NCBI GenBank assembly: GCA_963695445.1
Contig: CAVOGV010000038.1
Span: 124,001-188,000, forward strand
DNA: 64,000 nucleotides
Direction of reading: 5' to 3'
From: Thiohalocapsa sp963695445
GTDB lineage: Bacteria; Pseudomonadota; Gammaproteobacteria; Chromatiales; Chromatiaceae
The number at the start of each line of letters is the position of its first letter. Position 1 is the stretch's first letter. Below, piece by piece: positions 18,030 to 27,320 of the stretch. Both the position numbers and the translations under genes were made by a program. The notes under the pieces were generated by a model. That model made no database searches and was not told the DNA's origin. It saw nothing but the letters and a program-made list of their open reading frames with translations.

Positions 18030-18549
18030 GCAACCGCGGATCGCCTGGGCCTTTACCGGCTCCGGCCACTACATCAAGGAGTGCCTGGCGCTTGCCGACG
18101 CGCTGCCCGCCGTGGACCTGTTCTTGAGCCGGGCCGCGGCGGAGGTGATGCAGGTCTATGGATTCCCCGTCAGCGGCCTGAAGGAGCGCTTCAAGCTGTT
18201 TCGCGACACCGCCGCCAGCGCGCCGCCGGTGGGCCTGTTCTACAAGGGCCACTACGATCTCGTGGTGGTGGCACCGGCCACCTCCAACACCGTCGCCAAG
18301 ATGGTCTACGGTATTTCCGACACCCTGGTGACGAACATCTACGCCCAGGCCGGCAAGTGCCGAGTACCGAGTATCGTCTTCGCCTGCGATGCCGCGCCGG
18401 AGATGGAGACCGAGGCACCCAGCGGCATGGTCAAGGTCTATCCGCGCCCCATCGATTTGGAGAACACCGAGCGCCTTGGCCGCATGGACTACACCGATGT
18501 CGTCCTGAGCGTCGCGGACTTGAACCGGGCATTGGAACCCTATCGGTGA
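18019..18549 (+). CDS. DmrB/AfpA-like flavoprotein (dihydromethanopterin reductase candidate)
   Basis: Flavoprotein of about 176 residues in the PF02441 fold: WAFTGSGHYIKECLALA at the N-terminus, VVVAPATSNTVAKMVYGISD as the flavin-phosphate loop, and PSIVFACD. Members reduce dihydromethanopterin to tetrahydromethanopterin in methylotrophs or act as archaeoflavoproteins. No ATG suits the N-terminus; a TTG at 18019, 11 bases inside the preceding gene, gives LTAEQPRIAWAF. TTG at 18013 is an alternative. The context of pterin genes on both sides supports the methanopterin role. Confidence 0.75.
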   Translation: MTAEQPRIAWAFTGSGHYIKECLALADALPAVDLFLSRAAAEVMQVYGFPVSGLKERFKLFRDTAASAPPVGLFYKGHYDLVVVAPATSNTVAKMVYGISDTLVTNIYAQAGKCRVPSIVFACDAAPEMETEAPSGMVKVYPRPIDLENTERLGRMDYTDVVLSVADLNRALEPYR

Positions 18550-18585
18550 TCGGCCTCGATCTCTCAGCGTGGAGAGGAATCAACG

Positions 18586-18665
18586 ACGAAACACGCGAAA
18601 TACGCGAAAGTGGCAGGGTCTCACCTGTATCTCCGGAATTTTTTCGCGCTTTTCGCGTGTTTCGT
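18586..18665. repeat. Long imperfect hairpin (ACGAAACACGCGAAA arms)
   Basis: Left arm 18586-18609 (ACGAAACACGCGAAA, TA, CGCGAAA) and right arm 18642-18665 pair over 24 bases with two mismatches around a 32-base loop. It occupies the gap between the flavoprotein and DUF6513 genes. The rich A/CG pattern and perfect outer arms suggest a dispersed palindromic element rather than a terminator. Confidence 0.75.
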
Positions 18666-18764
18666 AGTTCAAGAAGATGTACCGTTCGTTGAATCGTTGT
18701 CGTCTCCGGCGTCGCGGCAACGCACCGCAACCGCATCGATCGACATTGCCTAGCCCGCCCCGTC

Positions 18765-20159
18765 ATGCCCGAACACATCCTCTTCGTGACAGGTTCGCTG
18801 GCGGAGGCCAGCCTGGTGCGGGTGCTCGAAGGCATGGACCAATCGGCCTTCACCTGGGAGGTGCGCAACCTCGGCGTCAAGGTGGCCGCGTTGATGACCG
18901 GGGACATGATCCGCCGGCGCTTGGCCGACACCGGCGGCGCCGATCGGGTCTTGCTGCCGGGACGTTGTCGCGGCGACCTCAATGCCCTGTCCGAACACTT
19001 CGGCGTGCCGTTCGAGCGCGGTCCGGAGGAGTTGCGCGACCTACCCGAGTTCTTCGGCAACGGCGGTGGCCCGCCGGACTTGTCGGCCTACGACGTACTG
19101 ATCTTCGCCGAGCTGGTGGATGCCCCACGCATGAGCCTGGACGCGATCAGCGCCCAGGCCGCCCGCTATCGGGCCGATGGCGCCGACGTGATCGACCTGG
19201 GCTGCCTGCCGGACACGCCCTTCGACCATCTCGCCGATGCGGTCCGCCGGCTGAAGGCCGATGGGCATCGGGTCAGCGTCGACTCCATGCGGCCGGAGGA
19301 CCTGCTCACCGGTGCCCGCGCCGGGGCCGACTTCATGCTCAGCCTGACCGAGGAGACGCTCTGGGTCGCGGATCAGGTGGCGGCGGTACCGGTGCTGATC
19401 CCAGCGCAAGCCGGTGACCTGGAGTCGCTGATTCGCGCCGCCGAGGCCCTGCGGGCCAAGGGCAAGCCCTGCATCCTGGACCCGGTGCTAGACCCGATTC
19501 AGTTCGGCTTCACCGACTCCATTGTCCGCTATCACGCCCTGCGTGCGCGCCTGCCGGATGCGGCCATGATGATGGGCACCGGCAATCTCTCGGAACTCAC
19601 CGAGGCCGACACCGCCGGCATCAACACCCTACTGATGGGCATCATGTCGGAGCTGCACATCACGCACCTGCTGACCACGGAGGTCAGCCCGCATTGCCGC
19701 AGCACGGTCCGCGAGCTCGACCTGGCACGGCGCATCATGTACCTGGCGCGCCGCGAGCAGACCTTGCCCAAGCGCCTGCACGGCGGCCTGGCAACGCTGC
19801 ATGAACGCAAGCCACATCCCTACTCCCCCGCCGAGATCCGCGACGCCGCCGCCCAGGTGAAGGACCCTAACTTCCGGATTCAGGTCAGCAGCGAAGGCAT
19901 TCACGTCTACAACCGCGACGGCTTCCATACCGCGGCCGACCCCTTCGCCCTCTATCCCGCCCTCGGTGTCGAGACCGACGGCGGTCACGCCTTCTATCTC
20001 GGTGTCGAACTGGGACGCGCCGAGATCGCCCACCAACTGGGCAAACGCTATACCCAAGACCGCCCCCTCAACTGGGGCTGCGCCGTGCGCGAGACAGACG
20101 AAGACCTGACCGAATATAGCCAGATCGGCGCCACCAAACAGCGACGCCAGCGGGATTGA
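18765..20159 (+). CDS. DUF6513 dihydropteroate synthase-like protein (methanopterin synthesis)
   Basis: Protein of 464 residues. The N-terminal about 110 residues match the DUF6513 type (EHILFVTGSLAEASLVRVLEG). The middle is TIM-barrel-like and related to dihydropteroate synthase (DVIDLGCLPDTPFDHL, VSVDSMRPEDLLTGARAGADFMLSL). The family sits with tetrahydromethanopterin genes in methylotrophic proteobacteria and is proposed to make the pterin-aryl bond. Here it closes the pterin gene run, separated from the flavoprotein gene by a hairpin element. Intact, with no frame breaks. The enzymatic step is inferred from family and context. Confidence 0.82.
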   Translation: MPEHILFVTGSLAEASLVRVLEGMDQSAFTWEVRNLGVKVAALMTGDMIRRRLADTGGADRVLLPGRCRGDLNALSEHFGVPFERGPEELRDLPEFFGNGGGPPDLSAYDVLIFAELVDAPRMSLDAISAQAARYRADGADVIDLGCLPDTPFDHLADAVRRLKADGHRVSVDSMRPEDLLTGARAGADFMLSLTEETLWVADQVAAVPVLIPAQAGDLESLIRAAEALRAKGKPCILDPVLDPIQFGFTDSIVRYHALRARLPDAAMMMGTGNLSELTEADTAGINTLLMGIMSELHITHLLTTEVSPHCRSTVRELDLARRIMYLARREQTLPKRLHGGLATLHERKPHPYSPAEIRDAAAQVKDPNFRIQVSSEGIHVYNRDGFHTAADPFALYPALGVETDGGHAFYLGVELGRAEIAHQLGKRYTQDRPLNWGCAVRETDEDLTEYSQIGATKQRRQRD

Positions 20160-20210
20160 CGCCGCACCATTTCGGCACAGCCGACTACTCCCCTGCCAAC
20201 CGATCGGGCA

Positions 20211-20234
20211 CAAAAAAGCCGCTCGTAAGCGGCT
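20211..20234 (-). terminator. Intrinsic terminator for tRNA-Met
   Basis: On the minus strand AGCCGCT-TACG-AGCGGCT forms a perfect 7-bp stem followed by a run of T. It lies 17 bases beyond the 3' end of the tRNA and also sits between convergent genes. Confidence 0.85.
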
Positions 20235-20251
20235 GATTTGATTGTGCATTT

Positions 20252-20328
20252 TGGTGGCTACGGCTAGATTCGAACTAGCGACATCGGCATTATGAGTGCC
20301 GCGCTCTAACCAACTGAGCTACGTAGCC
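20252..20328 (-). tRNA. tRNA-Met (CAT)
   Basis: A 77-base cloverleaf on the minus strand. Acceptor GGCTACG pairs with CGTAGCC, with discriminator A and an encoded CCA end. The anticodon loop CTCATAA gives CAT, and the T loop GTTCGAATC is standard. The first acceptor pair G-C is intact, so it is elongator rather than initiator tRNA, which has a mismatch there. Confidence 0.95.
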
Positions 20329-20367
20329 GAGAAAGACCGCGGAGTCTAGCCTTGGCTTATGGATGCG

Positions 20368-21480
20368 TCAAGACCGAGCGCCGATTTTCACGACATTGAA
20401 CCGAAAGTGCACGACGTCGCCGTCGCGGACGATGTACTCCTTGCCCTCGCTGCGCAGCTTGCCGGCCTCTTTGGCGCCCTGCTCGCCCTTGCAGGCGACG
20501 AAGTCGTCGTAACCGATGACCTCGGCGCGGATGAAGCCGCGCGCGAAATCGGTGTGGATGACACCGGCCGCCTGCGGGCCGGTTGCACCCTTGGGGATGG
20601 TCCAGGCGCGCGCCTCCTTTGGGCCGACGGTGAAGTAGGTCTCGAGCCCCAGCAGGCTGTAGCCGGCACGCACGACGCGGTTGAGGCCCGGCTCGTCTTG
20701 ACCCAGGTCGGCCAAGAACTCGGCGCGTTCGGCCTCGTCGAGTTCGACGATCTCGGACTCGATGGCGGCGCAGACCGGCACGACGATGGCGCCCTCCGTC
20801 TCGGCGTGGGCGCGGATGCGATCGAGCAGCGGGTTGTCGTTGAAGCCGTCTTCGGCGACGTTGGCGACGTACATGGTGGGTTTGGCGGTGAGCAGGAACA
20901 GCTCGCGCAGTTCGCCGCGCTCGTCGTCGGTCAGGTCCATCGCGCGCACCGCGCGGCCCTCGTCCAGGTGCGCCAGCACGCGCTCCAGCAGCGCCTTGCG
21001 CGCCAGCATGGACTTGTCGCCGGTCTTCGACTGCTTGACGGCTTTATCCACCGCCTTGCCGACGGTCTCCATGTCCGCCAGGGCGAGTTCGGTGTCGATG
21101 ACCTCGATGTCGCGGATCGGGTCGACGCCACCGGACACGTGCACCACGTCGTCGTCTTCGAAGCAGCGCACCACGTGGGCAATGGCGTCGGTCTCGCGGA
21201 TGTTGGCCAGGAACTTGTTGCCGAGCCCCTCGCCCTTCGACGCACCCGCGACCAGCCCGGCGATGTCGACGAACTGCATCGTGGTCGGGACGATCTTGGC
21301 GGACTTGCCGATGGCGGCGATGACATCGAGCCGCGCGTCGGGCAGCGGCACGACGCCGACGTTGGGGTCGATGGTGCAGAACGGATAGTTCTCGGCCGCG
21401 ATGCCGGACTTGGTCAGCGCGTTGAAGAGGGTGGACTTGCCGACGTTGGGCAGTCCGACGATGCCGCATTTGAATCCCAT
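20368..21480 (-). CDS. ychF: Redox-regulated ATPase YchF (Obg family)
   Basis: Universally conserved ribosome-associated P-loop ATPase of 370 residues. It begins MGFKCGIVGLPNVGKSTLFNAL (G1 motif). FVDIAGLVAGASKGEGLGNKFL is the G3 region, and the C-terminal TGS-like domain is present (FTVGPKEARAWTIPKG, HTDFARGFIRAEVI). The start ATG gives the canonical MGFKCGIVGLPN end. Intact. The tRNA-Met gene follows 39 bases downstream on the same strand. Confidence 0.97.
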   Translation of the reverse strand: MGFKCGIVGLPNVGKSTLFNALTKSGIAAENYPFCTIDPNVGVVPLPDARLDVIAAIGKSAKIVPTTMQFVDIAGLVAGASKGEGLGNKFLANIRETDAIAHVVRCFEDDDVVHVSGGVDPIRDIEVIDTELALADMETVGKAVDKAVKQSKTGDKSMLARKALLERVLAHLDEGRAVRAMDLTDDERGELRELFLLTAKPTMYVANVAEDGFNDNPLLDRIRAHAETEGAIVVPVCAAIESEIVELDEAERAEFLADLGQDEPGLNRVVRAGYSLLGLETYFTVGPKEARAWTIPKGATGPQAAGVIHTDFARGFIRAEVIGYDDFVACKGEQGAKEAGKLRSEGKEYIVRDGDVVHFRFNVVKIGARS

Positions 21481-21592
21481 GGATGTTCGCTTCCCGATGC
21501 TCGGGCATGGCCGAAAAAGCCGACTAGTTTAGCGCAGGCGGCGACGGGCTGCTTGGCCACATCTGCGTCCGCGGCTCTCGCTGTCGGCGCGA

Positions 21593-23085
21593 TCAACAGC
21601 CCTCGCTGGTATCGCGGTTGTAGACGTCCTCGAAGCGGACGATGTCGTCCTCCCCCAGATAGCCGCCGGACTGCACCTCGATGATCTCCAGCGGGATCAT
21701 GCCGGGATTCTCCAACCGATGCGATGCGCCGACCGGGATATAGGTGGACTGATTCTCCGCCAGCAGGAAGCTGCGCTCGTCGCAGGTGACGCGCGCGGTG
21801 CCGGAGACGACGATCCAGTGCTCGGCGCGGTGATGGTGCATCTGCAGCGACAGCGACTCGCCCGGATTCACGCTCAGGCGCTTGACCTGGTAGCGTGGCC
21901 CCTGGCCGATGGATTCGAACGCGCCCCAGGGCCGATGCACGCGCTGGTGGTGACGGTGCTCGTCACGCTGGGCATCCTTCAGGAACTGGGTGACGGCCTT
22001 CACGTCCTGTGCGCGATCTTTGCTGACAACGAGCACCGCGTCGGGGGTTTCGACAATGATCAGGTTGTCGACGCCGACCGCGGCCACCATGCGCTGCTGG
22101 GCGATCACCAGGTTGTTGGACGCATCGTGGATGAAGGCATCGCCGTCGAGCACGTTGCCCGCCTCGTCCTGCTCGCGCACTTCCCACAGCGCCGACCAGG
22201 CACCGACGTCCGACCAGCCAACGTTGAGCGGCAGCACCAGCGCCGGATGCTCGGCGACGGCATTGTCACCAGACAACCGCTCCATCACCGCGTAGTCGAT
22301 GGAATCGCTGGGGCAGGTCTTGAACTGCTCGGCGTCAAGCCGCGTGAACGCGTCATCGCGCCGGCCCTCGGCGATGGCGAGCCTCGACCGCATGCAGGAT
22401 GTCGGCGCGAAAACGGCCGATCAGCTCAAGCCAGACCGAGGCACGCAGCATGAAGATGCCGCTGTTCCAGAGATATTCGCCGGATGCCAGATAGCGCTGC
22501 GCGGTCTCCAGATCCGGCTTCTCGACAAAGGCATGCAGCTGATAGGCGTGGCCATGCAGCTCCGCGCCAGCATGGCGCCGACCCCTGACGGATGTAACCG
22601 TAGCCGGTCTCCGGCTTGCTCGGCACGACGCCGAAGGTGATCACCGCGCCCTGCTCCGCCAACTTGCAGCCGTCGGCGACGGCGGTGCGAAAAGCGGGCT
22701 CATCGGCAATGGTGTGATCCGCCGGCATCACCAGCAGGACCGGATCATCGCCACCGGTGGCCGCCGCCAGCGCGGCCAGCGTCAGCGCCGGGGCGGTATT
22801 GCGCCCGACCGGCTCGAGGATGATGGACGCCGCCTCGCGCTCGAGCAGCCGCAATTGCTCGGCGACCAGAAAACGATGCGCCTCGTTGCAAACCACGATC
22901 GGCGCAAGCACGTGCAGCGCCTGACGAGGATGCTCCTCGGTGAGGCCATCGAGCCGACGCACCGTCTCCTGCAACATGGTGTGCTGGCTGGTCAGCGGCA
23001 GGAACTGCTTCGGGTAGGCCTCGCGGGACAGCGGCCATAGCCGGGTTCCGGAGCCACCGGACAGGATGACGGGTTGCAGTGACAT
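21593..23085 (-). CDS. manC: Mannose-1-phosphate guanylyltransferase / mannose-6-phosphate isomerase (two frameshifts)
   Basis: Bifunctional GDP-mannose enzyme of about 495 residues when the frame is repaired. The N-terminus VILSGGSGTRLWPLSREAYPKQFL is the nucleotidyltransferase signature. LNVGWSDVGAWSALW is the conserved middle motif. The C-terminal cupin isomerase half holds HRPWGAFESI, LQMHHHRAEHWIVVSG and YIPVGASHRLENPG. The frame breaks near 22575 (after GYGYIRQGS) and near 22385 (around ADILHAVE/LAIAEG). Both are one-base shifts with protein-like sequence on either side. It supplies GDP-mannose for polysaccharide or lipopolysaccharide sugars. Confidence 0.9.
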
Positions 23086-23289
23086 GAGGTTCTCTCGTGC
23101 GGATCGCTTGAATCGTGCCCGGATTAGAACAAGTGGCCTCCGAGGCGGTCAATTGCGGAGAATTGGCGTCATCGCCACGACAAGGGCAACCGACCATCGG
23201 GTCTGATATGCTTGCCCCGACGTAGTTGATGGCGAATGTTGCCCGTGGATGATTCCTATGCTGAATTGGCGATGAAACGCTAGCGTTGT

Positions 23290-24034
23290 ATGGCCAGCTG
23301 CGAGAGACTGTCGGCCCTGGGAGGGCATGGAGTTACTACCGCCGCTTCAGCACCCTCGCCAGCCGAACTCTCCGACCGGAACGCTAGTGACATCAGCAAC
23401 TGCCGCCGCGGGAAAATGCCGTTGGAGTATATCAAGATCGATGAACTAGACGCCGACGCCCTGCTTGAGCGCACCGATCAGGACGAGGGCCTAGCACGAA
23501 CAATTCTGCTCAGTTTCGCCGAATCGCAGCGGGATTCCGCTGCACAACTGCCGGAGCTACTCGCAACCGACCCGGCGGCGGCCGGGCGCCGTGTGCACGA
23601 CCTCAAAAGCACCCTCGGCAACATTGGCGCCACCAGGCTCTACCAGGACGCGATCAGTTTGAGCGAGCGCTTGCGCCCACACCTGTGCGACGCAGGCGAC
23701 CAGAACCGGCACGACAACGGCACCCTCCAACTCGCGGAGGCCCTGCAAGCGGGCGTCGCGCGCCTGTGCGCGGACATCGAAGCGGCGCTCACATCAACCG
23801 TCGCGACGGCACTCGCGGCCGGTCGAGCCCGCGGAGGTGAGAGAGCGTCTTGCCGCGTTGGCGCGTTTTCTCGAGGCCGGCCGCGCGCGCGATGCGCAGC
23901 GACTGGTTGCCGAACTCGCTGGCACCGCACTCGAGACGGCCGATCGCGCCCTGCTCGATCGGGTCGCCCCCCTGGTGCGACGCTATCGGCTGCGCGATGC
24001 ATTGATCCTGCTGTCGGACGACCGCAATGTCTGA
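23290..24034 (+). CDS. Hpt-domain protein (one frameshift)
   Basis: Histidine phosphotransfer protein. The helical Hpt site is seen in GRRVHDLKSTLGNIGATRLY, with His as phosphoacceptor. The start could be 23290 or, more likely, 23416 (MPLEYIKIDELDADALL). A frame break near 23820 moves the C-terminus into a frame reading RERLAALARFLEAGRARDAQRLVAEL and ending at 24034, which overlaps the start of the next gene by 8 bases. It should relay phosphate to or from the GGDEF response regulator downstream. No sensor kinase is encoded nearby. Confidence 0.75.
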
Positions 24035-24947
24035 GGACAGGGCAAAAGTGCTGGTGGTGGACGACAACGAGAGCAACCTCGACGTGCTGCTCGGGCTGCT
24101 TGATGCCTACGATGTCATCGTCGCGCTGGACGGAAAGAGCGCTCTCGACCTGTTGAAGTACGAGACGCCGGACGTGATCCTGCTCGACATCGTGATGCCC
24201 GGCATCGATGGCTACGAGGTCTGCACCCGCATCAAGGCCGATCCGCGCTGGCGCGATATTCCTATCCTCTTCATCACGGCCAAGACCGACGAGACAAGCC
24301 TGGTACGCGCGTTTGACGTCGGCGGATGCGATTACGTGACCAAGCCCTTCAAACGCCGCGAACTGCTGGCACGGGTGCGCATCCAGGTAGAGTATCGGCG
24401 TGCCATGGAAGAGCTACGGCGGGTCGCTGTCACCGACGAACTCACCGGACTGCCGAACCGGCGCGCGTTTTTCGATGTGGCGACCCACCTGTTCAAAACC
24501 GCGCGGGCGCGCGGCACGCCGCTGGCTGCGCTCATGCTGGACCTGGATCACTTCAAGACCATCAACGACCGGTTCGGTCATGCCGCCGGCGACGAGGCCC
24601 TGCGGCGCTTCGCGACCTGCATACGCATTCGTTTGTCGGCGAAGCAATTAGTCGGTCGCATAGGCGGCGAGGAATTCGCACTCCTCGCCCCCGGCACTGA
24701 TGTCACCCAAGCCGATGAGCTGGGAGAATCGTTCTGTCGCGCCGTCAATGCCATCGACCTGGGTTCGGCCGCCCCTGGCTACCGCATGACGGTCAGTGTC
24801 GGCGTAGCCCATCTGAGCGAAGGCGCCGCGGACTTGGACGCGTTGCTTCGCGAGGCCGACCACCGCCTGTTCGAGGCAAAGCGAAACGGACGCAACCAGG
24901 TTCGCCGAATCAGCCGCATTCCGCGGGATTCTCAGCAAGAGAGCTGA
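24027..24947 (+). CDS. Response regulator with GGDEF domain (PleD-type diguanylate cyclase)
   Basis: Protein of 306 residues. The receiver domain has acidic pair DD at 12-13, phosphoacceptor Asp near residue 54 (ILLDIVMPG) and Lys in VTKPFKRR. The GGDEF domain holds VTDELTGLPNRRAFF, DLDHFKTINDRFGH and active-site GGEEF near residue 211. The usual inhibitory RxxD I-site nine residues upstream of GGEEF is absent (SAKQ there), so product inhibition may be lost. It is coupled to an Hpt protein gene by overlap, which suggests phosphorelay control of cyclic di-GMP synthesis. Confidence 0.93.
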   Translation: MSEDRAKVLVVDDNESNLDVLLGLLDAYDVIVALDGKSALDLLKYETPDVILLDIVMPGIDGYEVCTRIKADPRWRDIPILFITAKTDETSLVRAFDVGGCDYVTKPFKRRELLARVRIQVEYRRAMEELRRVAVTDELTGLPNRRAFFDVATHLFKTARARGTPLAALMLDLDHFKTINDRFGHAAGDEALRRFATCIRIRLSAKQLVGRIGGEEFALLAPGTDVTQADELGESFCRAVNAIDLGSAAPGYRMTVSVGVAHLSEGAADLDALLREADHRLFEAKRNGRNQVRRISRIPRDSQQES

Positions 24948-25042
24948 CCCATCCGCAAGCGTTTCGCGCCGTCAAGCATTCTTCGGCCCTGTTGGACCAT
25001 GCCCCCGCCGGCACCGCCCGTCAGCAAAACCAACCTCGAGAC

Positions 25043-25742
25043 ATGTCTATGCCCCGTCTAGCCAAGCCCACTGCCGCAGCAACCGCGCTGACAACAGCCC
25101 TGCTGAGCACGCTCTTGCAGCCTGCCCGTCATGGCCGCGCAAACCCCGGTGCCGGGCGAACTCCGATTCGACTGCAACGAGCAACCGGGCCTCCGGGTGG
25201 TTGTCGGCGCGGATGGGCAACTGGCCTCCGAAGCGACGCCCGCATCCGGACCCGAGCCAGTCACGGTCCATGTCATCAACCTTCAGCATCGCACCTCCGG
25301 GCCAGCGATCCCCGCGCGCATCGACAGCAGCGATGACGCACTCACCGCGAGCACGGCCACCTGGCAGCCGGGCAACGGCGTCAGCGCTGACGACGGGCGG
25401 CTGCGACTCGACCTGACTGATCGCAACCTCTATCTGGTCACGCCCGAACTCGGCAACCAGGCGCATTTTCGCCGCTTCACCTGCACCGCGGCAGCGCAAG
25501 ACCCGAACCAACTCTACTTCCAGTGCGAACCGGGCTTCGAGCTCAGGATCGGCCTGGTCAAGGGAGATGACGGCCAGTCGGCCAACATTCATTACACTGG
25601 CGGCGCGCTCGACCTGCCCCAGGTACGCTCGGGCTCCGGCGCACGCTATCAACGCGACGGCAACGAACTCTGGATCAAGGGCGACGAGGCGATGTTCCGG
25701 CTCGCGGGTTCAGAGCAACACCGCTGCAGCATCGCGGATTGA
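25043..25742 (+). CDS. MliC-like secreted or periplasmic protein (one frameshift near the start)
   Basis: The last 75 residues (FTCTAAAQDPNQLYFQCEPGF, ANIHYTGGALDLPQV, SGSGARYQRDGNELWIKGDEA) match the MliC fold of lysozyme inhibitors, with the conserved SGxxY and WIKGDEA motifs and a Cys pair. A signal peptide begins at 25043 (MSMPRLAKPTAAATALTT) in one frame. The mature part begins in another (LPVMAAQTPVPGELRF), so one base is wrong near 25125. The N-terminal 100 residues before the MliC domain are unassigned. The likely role is binding host or predator lysozyme or a structural envelope function. Confidence 0.72.
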
Positions 25743-25933
25743 CCGACATCCCGGACGACTTTTCGGGCGTTGCAGGGATCGCGCGCTGCCGCGCTCGTTG
25801 CGACCGCGACGTAACCCGCCGACATCGCCCTTTGCCCGGTGTCCCCCTGGAGCGCAACATGGCATCATAGCCGGCGAAATGCCGATGGTGCTGCGCGATC
25901 GTAGCCCGATGAATGGCCTCTAGTGAGCTTTGC

Positions 25934-27211
25934 ATGAAGATCCTGATCGTAGGCGGCGGCGGCCGCGAACACGCCCTCGCCTGGAAGGCGGCCAAATCGC
26001 CGCTCGCTGAGCGGGTTTACGTGGCCCCCGGCAACGGCGGCACCGCGGTCGAGCCCGGCGTCGAGAACGTGGCGATCGCCGCCACCGACATCGATCGACT
26101 GCTCGCCTTCGCCGTCGAGCATGCCATCGATCTGACCATCGTCGGACCCGAGACGCCACTGGTTGCCGGCATCGTCGACCGCTTCAGCGCCGCCGGCCTG
26201 CGCTGTTTCGGCCCGTCGCTGAAAGCCGCCCAGCTCGAAGGCTCCAAGTCCTTCGCGAAGGACTTTCTGGCCCGGCACGCCATCCCGACAGCCGCCTATC
26301 AGGTCTTCACCGATCTCGACCCGGCGCTGGACTACCTGCGACAGGTCGGCACGCCGATCGTGATCAAGGCCGACGGTCTCGCCGCCGGCAAGGGCGTCAT
26401 ACTGGCTGATGACCTCGCCACCGCCGAGGCCGCCGTGCGCGACATGCTCGGCGACGGCAGATTCGGCGACGCCGGCCGCCGCGTGGTGATCGAGGAATTC
26501 CTGCGCGGCGAAGAGGCCAGCTTCATTGCCATGGTGGATGGCGAACATATCCTGCCGCTCGCGTCATCCCAGGACCACAAGGCCCGCGACGACGGTGACC
26601 GCGGCCCCAACACCGGCGGCATGGGCGCCTACTCCCCGGCGCCGGTGGTCACGCCGGAACTCCACGAGCGCATCATGGCCGAAGTGATGCGACCGACCAT
26701 TGCCGGCCTCGCCGCGGACGGCATCCGCTATGTCGGATTCCTTTACGCGGGGCTGATGATCGACGACGACGGCACGCCGCGGGTGCTGGAGTACAATTGC
26801 CGACTCGGCGATCCAGAGACCCAGCCCCTGCTGATGCGGCTACAATCCGATCTCGTGCAGCTCTGCATCGACGCCCTTGACGGAACCCTGCAGCAGAGCA
26901 GAGTCATTTGGAGCCAAGAGACAGCGCTGGGCGTCGTAATGGCGGCGGGCGGCTACCCGGGAGAGTACATCAAGGGATTCCCAATCGACGGCGCGGACGA
27001 GGTCGCCGAGCCCGGTGTCAAAGTATTCCACGCCGGCACCCGACGCGATGGCGAGCAGTGTTTAACCGACGGCGGACGGGTGCTATGCGTAACCGCATTG
27101 GGAGCGGACGTTTTAAGCGCCCAATCACGAGCCTACAGATGCCTTGGCGACATCGGGTTCGAGGGCGCTTTTTTTCGCACCGACATCGGCCATAAGGCAT
27201 TGAATCGCTGA
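25934..27211 (+). CDS. purD: Phosphoribosylamine-glycine ligase
   Basis: GAR synthetase, second step of de novo purine synthesis, 425 residues. The start MKILIVGGGGREHALAWK is canonical. ATP-grasp motifs are present: IKADGLAAGKGVILADD, GPNTGGMGAYSPAP and VLEYNCRLGDPETQ. The length is as expected and the frame intact. It is not next to purH here, which is the common partner. An in-frame ATG at 25913 is less likely than 25934. Confidence 0.97.
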   Translation: MKILIVGGGGREHALAWKAAKSPLAERVYVAPGNGGTAVEPGVENVAIAATDIDRLLAFAVEHAIDLTIVGPETPLVAGIVDRFSAAGLRCFGPSLKAAQLEGSKSFAKDFLARHAIPTAAYQVFTDLDPALDYLRQVGTPIVIKADGLAAGKGVILADDLATAEAAVRDMLGDGRFGDAGRRVVIEEFLRGEEASFIAMVDGEHILPLASSQDHKARDDGDRGPNTGGMGAYSPAPVVTPELHERIMAEVMRPTIAGLAADGIRYVGFLYAGLMIDDDGTPRVLEYNCRLGDPETQPLLMRLQSDLVQLCIDALDGTLQQSRVIWSQETALGVVMAAGGYPGEYIKGFPIDGADEVAEPGVKVFHAGTRRDGEQCLTDGGRVLCVTALGADVLSAQSRAYRCLGDIGFEGAFFRTDIGHKALNR

Positions 27212-27320
27212 CGCTGAAGAGGCCGCGATTTTCGCCGTGTTCGAATCAAACCCTATTGCTTATGGGGGCCTGGTTCGATGTGGCTTGACGACGGCTTTGG
27301 AGCGCAGGCCATCTCAGGCG

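Noticed and set aside
18586..18665. Intrinsic terminator after the flavoprotein gene
   Set aside because: The arms are long, the loop is 32 bases and no T-run follows the right arm.
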